DNA from: Virgibacillus senegalensis
Lineage (GTDB): Bacteria > Bacillota > Bacilli > Bacillales > Amphibacillaceae
Assembly: GCF_000821245.2 (NCBI RefSeq)
Contig: NZ_LN611425.1
Coordinates: 157,178 to 197,004 of the forward strand
Length of the DNA stretch: 39,827 nucleotides
Direction of reading: 5' to 3'
The notes under the pieces are model-generated. The model saw only the letters and a list, made by a program, of their open reading frames with translations. It did no database searches and had not been told where the DNA came from. Positions 8,277 to 15,717 of the stretch are shown here, piece by piece. The position numbers were made by a program, and so were the translations under genes. Position 1 is the first letter of the stretch, and each line of letters begins with the position of its first letter.

Positions 8277-8897
8277 ATGGCGGAGAATCGCGATTTTTTC
8301 TATCGCAGACTACATTCACTACTAGGGGTAATTCCAATCGGTATATTTTTGATTCAGCATCTGCTGGTCAATCATTTTGCCGTGTATGGGAGAGAGAGCT
8401 TTGAACAAGCGGCCAGTTTTATTCACGACTTGCCGTTCAGGATTGTACTAGAATTTGTGGTAATTTACATTCCGATCCTGTTCCATGCTATTTTAGGAGT
8501 TTATATTGTTTTTACGGTCAAGTACAACAATAAGCGTTACAGCTTTTTCCGGAATATTATGTTTACGCTTCAAAGAGTTTCCGGCATTATAACGCTTATC
8601 TTTATCGCTTGGCATGTTTGGGAAACACGTATTGCTATTGGACTTGGAACAGCAGAACTTAATTACAGTTTGATGGAAAATATTTTAACGCAGCCGTTTA
8701 TGTTCTGGTTCTATATTATCGGCGTCATTTCAACTACTTTCCATTTCGCAAATGGTTTGTGGAGCTTCTTGGTTACATGGGGATTCACGATCACACCTCG
8801 TTCTCAAAGAGTGGCTACATACGCAACGCTGATCGTTTTTCTTGCTGTAACTTACATTGGTATAAGAGCGATTTTTGCTTTTGCCTACGGGGCTTAA
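8277..8897 (+). CDS. sdhC: Succinate dehydrogenase cytochrome b558 subunit
   Basis: SdhC anchors the enzyme in the membrane, binds heme b and reduces menaquinone. The protein has 206 residues with five hydrophobic segments and conserved histidines suited to two b hemes: RRLHSLLG, LIQHLLVNH, LFHAILG, AWHVWETR and TTFHFANG. The ATG follows an unusually G-rich ribosome binding site, GAGGGGGG (8264-8271), and starts MAENRDFFYRRLH like the B. subtilis protein; earlier in-frame starts lie before that site. It is the first gene of sdhCAB. Confidence 0.95.
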   Translation: MAENRDFFYRRLHSLLGVIPIGIFLIQHLLVNHFAVYGRESFEQAASFIHDLPFRIVLEFVVIYIPILFHAILGVYIVFTVKYNNKRYSFFRNIMFTLQRVSGIITLIFIAWHVWETRIAIGLGTAELNYSLMENILTQPFMFWFYIIGVISTTFHFANGLWSFLVTWGFTITPRSQRVATYATLIVFLAVTYIGIRAIFAFAYGA

Positions 8898-8948
8898 TTT
8901 AAACAGAAAATAAAGAGTATTTAGTGAATTTAGGGGAGTGAGCAAAAA

Positions 8949-10700
8949 ATGAGTAATCGTAACGTCGTCGTCGTTGGGGGCGGTCTTGCCGGCTTAATGG
9001 CGACTATTAAGGCAGCGGAAGCAGGAGTTCATGTGGATTTGCTGTCCATTGTACCAGTGAAACGTTCTCACTCTGTTTGTGCACAAGGTGGTATTAACGG
9101 AGCGGTTAATACAAAAGGTGAAGGAGACTCTCCATGGGAGCACTTTGACGATACCGTTTACGGAGGGGATTTCCTTGCTAATCAGCCTCCAGTTAAAGCT
9201 ATGTGTGATGCCGCGCCAAGCATCATCCACATGCTGGACCGTATGGGAGTAATGTTCAACAGAACACCGGAAGGCTTATTGGATTTCCGTCGTTTTGGCG
9301 GCACCCAGCATCACCGGACCGCTTACGCCGGGGCGACAACTGGCCAACAGCTCCTATATGCATTAGACGAACAGGTCCGACGCTTTGAGGTTGAAGGACT
9401 CGTCACCAAATATGAAAACTGGGAATTCCTTTCCGCTGTAATCGATGAAGAAGGGGTCGGACGCGGAATCGTAGCACAGCATTTACAGCACCATGAAATT
9501 AAGATTTTTAAAGCAGATGCGGTGATTCTGGCTACGGGCGGACCGGGAATCATTTTCGGAAAGTCGACCAACTCTGTCATCAATACCGGCTCTGCCGCAA
9601 GTGCCCTTTATCAGCAAGGGGCTATCTATGCTAATGGAGAATTCATCCAAATTCATCCTACAGCGATCCCTGGAGATGACAAACTCCGCCTGATGAGTGA
9701 GTCTGCCCGCGGGGAAGGCGGAAGGGTCTGGACTTATAAGGACGGCGAACCTTGGTATTTCCTCGAAGAAAAGTATCCGGCATATGGTAATCTAGTACCT
9801 CGTGACATTGCTACCCGGGAGATATTCGATGTTTGTGTGAATCAAAAGCTAGGCATTAACGGGGAGAATATGGTGTACCTGGATCTTTCCCATAAAGATC
9901 CGAAAGAGCTGGATGTTAAATTAGGCGGAATTATCGAAATCTATGAAAAATTTGTCGGTGAAGATCCACGTAAAGTACCTATGAAAATCTTCCCTGCAGT
10001 GCACTACTCAATGGGTGGACTTTGGGTCGATTATGATCAGATGACCAATATCCCGGGTATATTTGCTGCCGGTGAATGTGATTATTCCCAGCATGGTGGG
10101 AATCGCTTGGGAGCTAATTCCTTGCTGTCTTCCATTTTCGGTGGAATGGTTGCCGGTCCGAATGCTATTAAGTATATTGAGGGGCTGGAAAAAACAATAG
10201 AAGATATCCCATCCTCCCTGTACGATCAAAAGCTGAAAGAAGAGAAGGAAAACTTTGAACAGCTGATGAGCATGGACGGAGAAGAAAATGCATATCAGAT
10301 TCACCGTGAACTTGGGGAATGGATGACCGATAACGTTACCGTTGTGCGGGATAATGAAAAACTATTGAAAACGGATGAGAAGATCAAAGAATTAATGGAA
10401 CGTTGGGAGAATATCAATATCAACGATACATCCCGCTGGAGCAATCAGGGTGTCATGTTTACCAGACAATTAAAGAACATGTTGCAGTTGGCCAGGGTCA
10501 TTACGATCGGTGCCTATAACCGAAACGAAAGCCGTGGAGCCCACTATAAACCGGAATTTCCAGAACGAAATGACGAGGAATGGTTAAAAACGACCAAAGC
10601 TTCGTACGATGCAGTTAACAATGAGCCGGTCTTTGAATATGAAGATGTTGATGTATCACTGATCAAACCGAGAAAACGCGATTACAGTAAGAAAAAATAA
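8949..10700 (+). CDS. sdhA: Succinate dehydrogenase flavoprotein subunit
   Basis: SdhA oxidises succinate to fumarate on covalently bound FAD. The dinucleotide fold VVVVGGGLAGLMATIKAAEAG is at the N-terminus, and the flavin-attachment region is KRSHSVCAQGGINGAVN (about residues 38-54). Substrate-site motifs include RRFGGTQHHRTAYAGATTGQ, PTAIPGDDKLRLMSESARGEGG and HYSMGG. At 583 residues it closely resembles the Bacillus type of enzyme down to the RKRDYSKKK tail. GGGGAGTGAG precedes the ATG. It follows sdhC by 51 bases and precedes sdhB by 17. Confidence 0.98.
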   Translation: MSNRNVVVVGGGLAGLMATIKAAEAGVHVDLLSIVPVKRSHSVCAQGGINGAVNTKGEGDSPWEHFDDTVYGGDFLANQPPVKAMCDAAPSIIHMLDRMGVMFNRTPEGLLDFRRFGGTQHHRTAYAGATTGQQLLYALDEQVRRFEVEGLVTKYENWEFLSAVIDEEGVGRGIVAQHLQHHEIKIFKADAVILATGGPGIIFGKSTNSVINTGSAASALYQQGAIYANGEFIQIHPTAIPGDDKLRLMSESARGEGGRVWTYKDGEPWYFLEEKYPAYGNLVPRDIATREIFDVCVNQKLGINGENMVYLDLSHKDPKELDVKLGGIIEIYEKFVGEDPRKVPMKIFPAVHYSMGGLWVDYDQMTNIPGIFAAGECDYSQHGGNRLGANSLLSSIFGGMVAGPNAIKYIEGLEKTIEDIPSSLYDQKLKEEKENFEQLMSMDGEENAYQIHRELGEWMTDNVTVVRDNEKLLKTDEKIKELMERWENININDTSRWSNQGVMFTRQLKNMLQLARVITIGAYNRNESRGAHYKPEFPERNDEEWLKTTKASYDAVNNEPVFEYEDVDVSLIKPRKRDYSKKK

Positions 10701-10717
10701 AGGGGGGCAAGTTTATT

Positions 10718-11479
10718 ATGGCTGATAAAACGGTAACTTTGATTATTACAAGACAGGACAGTCCAGACTCTTCTCCCTATGAGGAAACGTTTAAAATACC
10801 TTACAGAGAGAATATGAATGTTATATCTGCATTGATGGAAATCCGCAGAAACCCTGTCAATGCGAATGGGGAAAATACAACGCCGGTTTTCTGGGAAATG
10901 AACTGCCTGGAAGAAGTTTGCGGAGCGTGTTCGATGGTGATTAATGGGCAGGCCAAACAATCCTGCGCTACCCTTATTGATCAGCTGGAACAGCCGATAC
11001 GCTTGGAACCAATGTCGACCTTCCCGGTAGTAAGGGACTTGGCGGTCGATAGAAGCAGAATGTTCGATTCACTTAAAAAGGTAAAAGCATGGATTCCGAT
11101 TGACGGAACTTATGATTTAGGGCCAGGCCCGCGTATGCCTGAAAAGAAACGGCAATGGGCCTATGAATTGTCCAAGTGTATGACTTGCGGTGTTTGTTTG
11201 GAAGCTTGTCCGAATGTTAACAGCAATTCAGACTTCATCGGACCGGCAGCATTGTCTCAAGTCCGCTTGTTTAATGCCCATCCGACCGGCCAGATGAACA
11301 AAGGTGAACGTCTGGAAGCCTTAATGGAGGATGGAGGAATTCATGGTTGTGGTAATTCCCAAAACTGTGTCCAGGCTTGTCCAAAAGGTATTCCATTGAC
11401 GACTTCCATTGCCGCCATGAACAGAGATACCAATATCCAAGCATTTAAAAACTTCTTTGGCAGTGATCATGTCTATTGA
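10718..11479 (+). CDS. sdhB: Succinate dehydrogenase iron-sulfur subunit
   Basis: SdhB passes electrons from SdhA to the SdhC hemes and quinone through three Fe-S clusters. The ligands are visible in order: CLEEVCGAC with a later Cys in KQSC for [2Fe-2S], CMTCGVCLEACP for [4Fe-4S], and CGNSQNCVQACPKG contributing to [3Fe-4S]. The 253-residue length is normal. The ribosome binding site AAAGGGGGG is G-rich like that of sdhC. A strong hairpin terminator follows, closing sdhCAB. Confidence 0.98.
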   Translation: MADKTVTLIITRQDSPDSSPYEETFKIPYRENMNVISALMEIRRNPVNANGENTTPVFWEMNCLEEVCGACSMVINGQAKQSCATLIDQLEQPIRLEPMSTFPVVRDLAVDRSRMFDSLKKVKAWIPIDGTYDLGPGPRMPEKKRQWAYELSKCMTCGVCLEACPNVNSNSDFIGPAALSQVRLFNAHPTGQMNKGERLEALMEDGGIHGCGNSQNCVQACPKGIPLTTSIAAMNRDTNIQAFKNFFGSDHVY

Positions 11480-11508
11480 TAGTCAGCACTAACTGCTTAT
11501 GGATTGAG

Positions 11509-11543
11509 GAAGCCTTTACCTGAACAGGTAAAGGCTTCTTTAT
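11509..11543 (+). terminator. Terminator after sdhB
   Basis: GAAGCCTTTACCTG (11509-11522) pairs perfectly with CAGGTAAAGGCTTC (11525-11538), followed by TTTAT. Confidence 0.85.
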
Positions 11544-11604
11544 AGAAATGGATCATAGTATATCCCTCATTAAGTATGTATGGGAACGAAGGGAAGGCGA
11601 GAAA

Positions 11605-12054
11605 ATGAAAGCGGTTAATTACATAGAGGATTTTGAAGTGTGGAAAGAGGAATTCGTTTTTTCTATTCCGGTAAACATCCGTTTTTTAGAGACGGACATG
11701 TTTGGGCATGTCAACAACGTTTCACCGTTTATTTATTTTGAAGAGGCGCGAATTGCTTTTTTAAAGAAGCTCGGCTTTTTTCAGACGGACATGGAAAGCA
11801 CGAAGACAATGCCGATAGTAGCGGACTTGCAGTGTGATTATCATCGGCAAATATATTTTAGTGATAAGATGAAATTGTATGTCAAAGTAAATCATGTTGG
11901 TAATACATCGATCGATATCCATTATTTGGGTGAGAATCAAAAGGGAGATGTCTGTATCACCGGAAGAGGAAGACTCGTCCAGATCAACGTCCATACCGGC
12001 AAGCCGGTACCGTTCTCGGAAGAGGAGAAGCAAAGACTCAGTGCCGGATTGTGA
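11605..12054 (+). CDS. ysmA: Hotdog-fold acyl-CoA thioesterase YsmA
   Basis: This 149-residue protein of the 4-hydroxybenzoyl-CoA thioesterase type probably hydrolyses an acyl-CoA; the substrate is unknown. The family motif ETDMFGHVNNVSPFIYFEEAR, with the conserved Asp and GHVNN, occupies about residues 30-50. The frame is open upstream to 11548, but the ATG chosen has GGGAAGG seven bases before it. It lies between sdhB and gerE as in B. subtilis. No clear promoter was found between the sdhB terminator and the gene, so it may depend partly on read-through. Confidence 0.85.
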   Translation: MKAVNYIEDFEVWKEEFVFSIPVNIRFLETDMFGHVNNVSPFIYFEEARIAFLKKLGFFQTDMESTKTMPIVADLQCDYHRQIYFSDKMKLYVKVNHVGNTSIDIHYLGENQKGDVCITGRGRLVQINVHTGKPVPFSEEEKQRLSAGL

Positions 12055-12103
12055 TATATTCCCTTATTCGTAAAATATCCGCATATTTACGCAAAACGAA
12101 TTC

Positions 12104-12131
12104 ACGGGTTATTCAACTTTCACATAAAATA
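12104..12131 (+). promoter_or_regulatory. Candidate SigK promoter of gerE
   Basis: CATAAAATA (12123-12131) matches the SigK -10 consensus CATANNNTA, and AC (12104-12105) lies 17 bases upstream. B. subtilis gerE is transcribed by SigK in the late mother cell. The consensus is short, so context carries much of the support. Confidence 0.6.
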
Positions 12132-12192
12132 AATTGACTAAATAAACACCCTTCACCATGTGGCTTTAAAGACAGCAAGGAGGGGTTAACAC

Positions 12193-12417
12193 TTGAATGA
12201 TAGTGACTACAAGCCGAAGCAACTATTGACCAAGCGTGAGAAAGAAGTATTTGAGCTTCTAGTACAGGACAAAACAACAAAAGAAATAGCCCAGGAACTG
12301 TTTATTTCACAAAAGACTGTTCGGAATCACATATCAAATGCTATGCAAAAATTAGGTGTTAAGGGGCGTTCTCAAGCAGTCGTAGAGCTCCTTCGTATGG
12401 GGGAACTTAAGCTCTAG
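12193..12417 (+). CDS. gerE: Late mother-cell sporulation regulator GerE
   Basis: GerE is a 74-residue LuxR-type DNA-binding protein that activates and represses SigK-dependent spore coat genes. Almost the whole protein is the helix-turn-helix domain: LLTKREKEVFELLVQDKTTKEIAQELFISQKTVRNHISNAMQKLGVKGRSQAVVELLRMGEL, with no receiver domain. It starts with TTG, seven bases after AAGGAGGGG, which gives the same length as B. subtilis GerE. It stands alone between a candidate SigK promoter and a strong terminator. Confidence 0.97.
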   Translation: MNDSDYKPKQLLTKREKEVFELLVQDKTTKEIAQELFISQKTVRNHISNAMQKLGVKGRSQAVVELLRMGELKL

Positions 12418-12421
12418 CAAG

Positions 12422-12453
12422 AAACCGACTTTCTTTTTGAAGGTCGGTTTTTT
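12422..12453 (+). terminator. Terminator after gerE
   Basis: AAACCGACTTTC pairs with GAAGGTCGGTTT (one G-U pair) around a five-base loop, followed by a T-run ending at 12453. Confidence 0.9.
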
Positions 12454-12584
12454 AATGTTTTTGTGGACCCTTTCCAGTTCTGCAGTAATCTTTAAAAACA
12501 AGGATACAAGCAAAGAAAAAACGGGTAAATGTTTAGGCATGACTATCCGAAGATTGCTGAAGGGGCGACACAGGAGGGGAAGCT

Positions 12585-13796
12585 GTGATACAAGAAGTCA
12601 TTGAATCAGATAAAATCATTTTACTCACTTCACTAATGCTTCTATTTAGTATACTGATTACCAAATTATCTGACCGCTTTGGACTGCCATCATTGGTTTT
12701 GTTTATCGGGGCGGGAATGGTGGTCGGATCGGAAGGCTTAGGATTGTTATCCTTTAACAATGTCCAGATTGCTGAAGCGATTGGTGTGTTTTCGTTAATT
12801 GTTATTTTATATGAGGGTGGTATTCAAACTCATTGGAGAACGATCAGACCGGTGGTACTGCCTTCTATTTCTCTAGCGACCGTCGGTGTGCTCTTAACAG
12901 CTACTATCGTTGGCCTGGGAGCCAAATGGATTTTTGGGTTTGGCTGGCAGGAAGCATTTTTACTAGGATCTCTCGTAGGTTCCACTGATGCCGCAGCCGT
13001 TTTTGCTGTCTTAAAGGGTAAGAACATTGATGACAAAATAGAAGCCACACTTGAAGGAGAGTCCGGAACGAATGATCCGATGGCTTTCTTTTTGACAATT
13101 TCCTTTATCGAATTGATCAACACGGATCATGCGGGGGTATGGTCACTGGTTTTGCAGTTCTTTTGGCAGATGGCAGGTGGATTGCTATTAGGGCTTTTCA
13201 TCGGAAAAATGACAAGTGTTTCTCTCAACAAAATAAAACTTTCGTCTGTCGGATTATATCCGCTGTTTGGATTGGCGTTTGCCTTTTTTTCTTACAGTGT
13301 TACCTCGCTAGTAAACGCCAGTGGGTTTTTGGCTGTATATGTAACAGCACTTGTCGTTGGAAATCTTGATTTATCCTTTAGGGAGTCGATTCATAAGTTT
13401 AACGAGGGTTTCAGCTGGATGGCACAAATATTGATGTTCATCATTCTCGGCTTGTTTGTCTTTCCTTCCCGCCTGTTTTCTGATTGGATTATTTTCCATG
13501 GACTTTTATTATCGGGTGTTTTGATATTGGTTGCACGACCGATCGCGACCTGGATTTCACTTATTCCCTGGAACTACACCATAAAAGAAAAGATTTTTTT
13601 ATCTTGGGCAGGCTTAAGAGGAGCTGTTCCAATCATACTGGCGTTATTCCCCATGCTAGCAGAAATGGAAAACAGCCAACTGTTTTTCAATGCAGTGTTC
13701 TTTATTGTGTTGACATCCGCGCTACTCCAAGGTTCGACCATCCCTTACGTGGCTACGAAGCTTGGTTTGGTCAACCCGCCTAAACCTCATGATTAG
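12585..13796 (+). CDS. CPA-type monovalent cation/proton antiporter, short form
   Basis: This integral membrane protein of 403 residues with about 12 hydrophobic segments resembles the NhaP2/CvrA potassium/proton antiporter group. The ion-site region is GSTDAAAVFAVLKGKNIDDKIEATLEGESGTNDPMAFF (about residues 128-165), with the Asp pair TDAA and ESGTNDP typical of the Na+/H+ exchanger domain. A late motif SWAGLRGAVPIILALFP is also conserved. Longer relatives carry cytoplasmic TrkA-C and CorC-like domains of 100 residues or more; this one stops right after the membrane domain (NPPKPHD). It starts with GTG after AGGAGGGG. B. subtilis has no gene here between gerE and ysmB. Ion preference (K+ or Na+) cannot be read from the sequence. 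Confidence 0.85.
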   Translation: MIQEVIESDKIILLTSLMLLFSILITKLSDRFGLPSLVLFIGAGMVVGSEGLGLLSFNNVQIAEAIGVFSLIVILYEGGIQTHWRTIRPVVLPSISLATVGVLLTATIVGLGAKWIFGFGWQEAFLLGSLVGSTDAAAVFAVLKGKNIDDKIEATLEGESGTNDPMAFFLTISFIELINTDHAGVWSLVLQFFWQMAGGLLLGLFIGKMTSVSLNKIKLSSVGLYPLFGLAFAFFSYSVTSLVNASGFLAVYVTALVVGNLDLSFRESIHKFNEGFSWMAQILMFIILGLFVFPSRLFSDWIIFHGLLLSGVLILVARPIATWISLIPWNYTIKEKIFLSWAGLRGAVPIILALFPMLAEMENSQLFFNAVFFIVLTSALLQGSTIPYVATKLGLVNPPKPHD

Positions 13797-13927
13797 GAAT
13801 AGCTTCAAGTACTCACTGTTGGTCAAACGAACCTTGACATAGTACAATATAAAGTTGAATAACAGGACTGGTAAATGGAAAATAGGTAAAAGATATCAAC
13901 CTTCCAAAAGTTACGTTGATCAATGCG

Positions 13928-13969
13928 ATCACCCGCCATTGCCGGGTGATGACTCCGAATTGGGATTCG
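13928..13969 (+). other. Two small hairpins in the antiporter-ysmB gap
   Basis: The 344-base gap contains ATCACCCG/CGGGTGAT (13928-13951, 8-bp perfect stem, 8-base loop) followed at once by CGAAT/ATTCG (5-bp stem). Neither has a T-run. Two promoter-like pairs flank them: TTGACA at 13834 without a good -10, and TTGATT-18-TATATT at 13970-13999. No protein-coding remnant is apparent. The function is unknown. Confidence 0.35.
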
Positions 13970-14057
13970 TTGATTCAGGAACGTGACGCACTGTATATTT
14001 TAATGGTGCAACATTTACATCGAGCGATAGCTGGTATATGAAAAATGGGTTTCGTCA

Positions 14058-14107
14058 AAGAAGTAGAGTAAGAACTTCTTGCACTTTTGCGAATTTATCA
14101 TTACATT
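14058..14107 (+). promoter_or_regulatory. Candidate ysmB promoter with inverted-repeat operator
   Basis: TTGCAC (14079-14084) and TACATT (14102-14107) are 17 bases apart, ending 34 bases before the ysmB start. The perfect 7-bp inverted repeat AAGAAGT (14058-14064)/ACTTCTT (14074-14080), spaced by nine, abuts the -35 box and is a plausible binding site for the MarR-type product. This is inference from position and symmetry. Confidence 0.45.
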
Positions 14108-14141
14108 TTATATAAGTGTCCTGCCGAAAGGGGGCTATCGG

Positions 14142-14594
14142 TTGCAAAACACTCCACAAGAAGCGACCATCGCAGAAATCGAAAAGAAATTACGCTATAT
14201 AGCAGCAATCATCAAACAAAAAGGCAGAGAGATTTTGAACAATTACCCGGTAACGGCTCCTCAGTTTGTCGCCCTGCAATGGCTGAATGAAAATGGAGAC
14301 TTGACCATTGGAGAGTTGTCCAATAAAATTAATCTGGCATTCAGCACGACTACTGATTTAGTAGACAGGATGGAAAGGAATCAACTTGTCGAGAGGCGGA
14401 AGGATTCCAAGGATCGGCGTGTCGTCCGTATTCATTTACTCGATAAAGGAAAAAGCATTATAAGAGAAGTAGTACAAAAACGACAGGAATATTTGGGAGA
14501 GGTATTAGAAAATGTTTCGGATATAGAGGTTGATACACTGGAACGGATATTGAACCTGCTCCATGAACAGATGGAAAAAGTCAGCACAAAATGA
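14142..14594 (+). CDS. ysmB: MarR-family transcriptional regulator YsmB
   Basis: This 150-residue protein contains a winged helix-turn-helix domain: ILNNYPVTAPQFVALQWLNENGDLTIGELSNKINLAFSTTTDLVDRMERNQLVERRKDSKDRRVVRIHLLDKG, with the MarR wing motif RRKDSKDRRVVRI. It starts with TTG seven bases after GAAAGGGGG; an open frame continues upstream to 14079 but has no better start. It lies immediately upstream of racE, as in B. subtilis, with 17 bases between the genes. Its ligand and targets are unknown. Confidence 0.88.
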   Translation: MQNTPQEATIAEIEKKLRYIAAIIKQKGREILNNYPVTAPQFVALQWLNENGDLTIGELSNKINLAFSTTTDLVDRMERNQLVERRKDSKDRRVVRIHLLDKGKSIIREVVQKRQEYLGEVLENVSDIEVDTLERILNLLHEQMEKVSTK

Positions 14595-14611
14595 GAAAAG
14601 GAGCGAGAGTG

Positions 14612-15415
14612 GTGGATCAGCCAATTGGTGTCATAGACTCCGGAGTCGGCGGTTTGACGGTCGCCCGTGAATTGATGCGTCAACTGCCGAGGGAGGAATT
14701 GATTTATTTGGGAGATACGTTGCGCTGTCCTTATGGGCCGCGACCTGAACAGGAAGTCATTCAATTCACTAAGGAATTGGTGAATTTTTTAATGAGAAAA
14801 AAAATTAAAATGCTTGTAATTGCTTGTAATACAGCTACAGCCTTTACACTGGAGCTTTTGCAAAAAGAATTGCCTATCCCGGTCATAGGTGTTATTCAGC
14901 CAGGAGCAAGAGCTGCGATAAAATCAACACAAAACCTGCATATAGGTGTGATTGGAACAGAAGGCACGATCAATAGCCAGGCATACCCTTATGCACTCCA
15001 AAACATAAACGAGGAAATCCATGTCAATGCGCTCGCATGCCCGCGCTTTGTCCCGATGGTTGAACAGGGGATCCTCGACGGAGAAGAAGCCTATCAGGTG
15101 GTTTCAGAGACCCTCATTCCGATGAAGGAAAGCAACCATATAGATACGCTGATTTTAGGGTGTACGCATTATCCGCTGCTTCGCGAAGTGATACAGGAAG
15201 TTATCGGCGACAAGGTAACGATTATATCTTCTGGTGAAGAAACTGCCAGGGAAGTCAGCACTATTTTAGAATATCAACAAAAACTGTATAACGGGGACAG
15301 AAAGCCGGAGCATAAATTGTATACTACAGGTAAACTTGCTGTTTTCGAAAACATCGCAAATACATGGCTTGATCAACCGGTGGCTGAAATTGCCAATATA
15401 TCACTTACTGTTTAA
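14612..15415 (+). CDS. racE: Glutamate racemase
   Basis: RacE makes D-glutamate for peptidoglycan. It is a cofactor-independent racemase with two catalytic cysteines, Cys72 in IACNTATA and Cys184 in LGCTHYPLL. The N-terminal IGVIDSGVGGLTV and GDTLRCPYGPRP motifs are also present. Three starts are possible: an ATG at 14591 overlapping the ysmB stop, and two tandem GTG codons at 14609 and 14612. The ribosome binding site AAGGAG at 14598-14603 excludes the ATG, and the second GTG has the better spacing (eight bases), giving 267 residues starting MDQPIGVIDSG. A terminator follows. Confidence 0.95.
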   Translation: MDQPIGVIDSGVGGLTVARELMRQLPREELIYLGDTLRCPYGPRPEQEVIQFTKELVNFLMRKKIKMLVIACNTATAFTLELLQKELPIPVIGVIQPGARAAIKSTQNLHIGVIGTEGTINSQAYPYALQNINEEIHVNALACPRFVPMVEQGILDGEEAYQVVSETLIPMKESNHIDTLILGCTHYPLLREVIQEVIGDKVTIISSGEETAREVSTILEYQQKLYNGDRKPEHKLYTTGKLAVFENIANTWLDQPVAEIANISLTV

Positions 15416-15416
15416 C

Positions 15417-15446
15417 AAAACGATTCCTTCATGGAGTCGTTTTTTT
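15417..15446 (+). terminator. Terminator after racE
   Basis: AAAACGATTCC pairs with GGAGTCGTTTT (one G-U pair) around a five-base loop, with T residues continuing to 15446. Confidence 0.88.
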
Positions 15447-15717
15447 ACTTGGGAAGCGGATGCATTCCCAAGGATAGTGCATGGTAAAATGCTGATTCGT
15501 AGAACACCTCCTTATGCAGCGTTGCTTCAGTCTCCTCAAGTGGGGAGCCGGGATTTCTATAATGCGCGTTTTTCCTTACCCAGGCAATTTTGGTCTGAAA
15601 AGCGTTTTGCTTCCCTGCTTGTCGTTTTGGGTTTCGGATTAAAATTTCCGCTGCTTGGTCTAATTTTCCTGACAGCCCGTATATATAATAGTACAAACCA
15701 TCGTAGGAGGGGAAAGC
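15447..15717. other. racE-gerM intergenic stretch, mostly unexplained
   Basis: No conserved gene is recognised here. A TATAAT box (15684-15689) lies 28 bases before the gerM start and may be its -10, but no convincing -35 was found. On the minus strand an 83-codon frame (15696 to 15445, TTG start) covers the region. It has no ribosome binding site at its start, though an AAGGAGG occurs inside it near 15509-15515. It does not resemble any family I know and may be chance. Confidence 0.3.

Noticed and set aside
11554-11562. CATAGTATA before ysmA as a SigK -10 box
   Set aside because: No AC lies at the required distance upstream, and ysmA is not known to be a sporulation gene.
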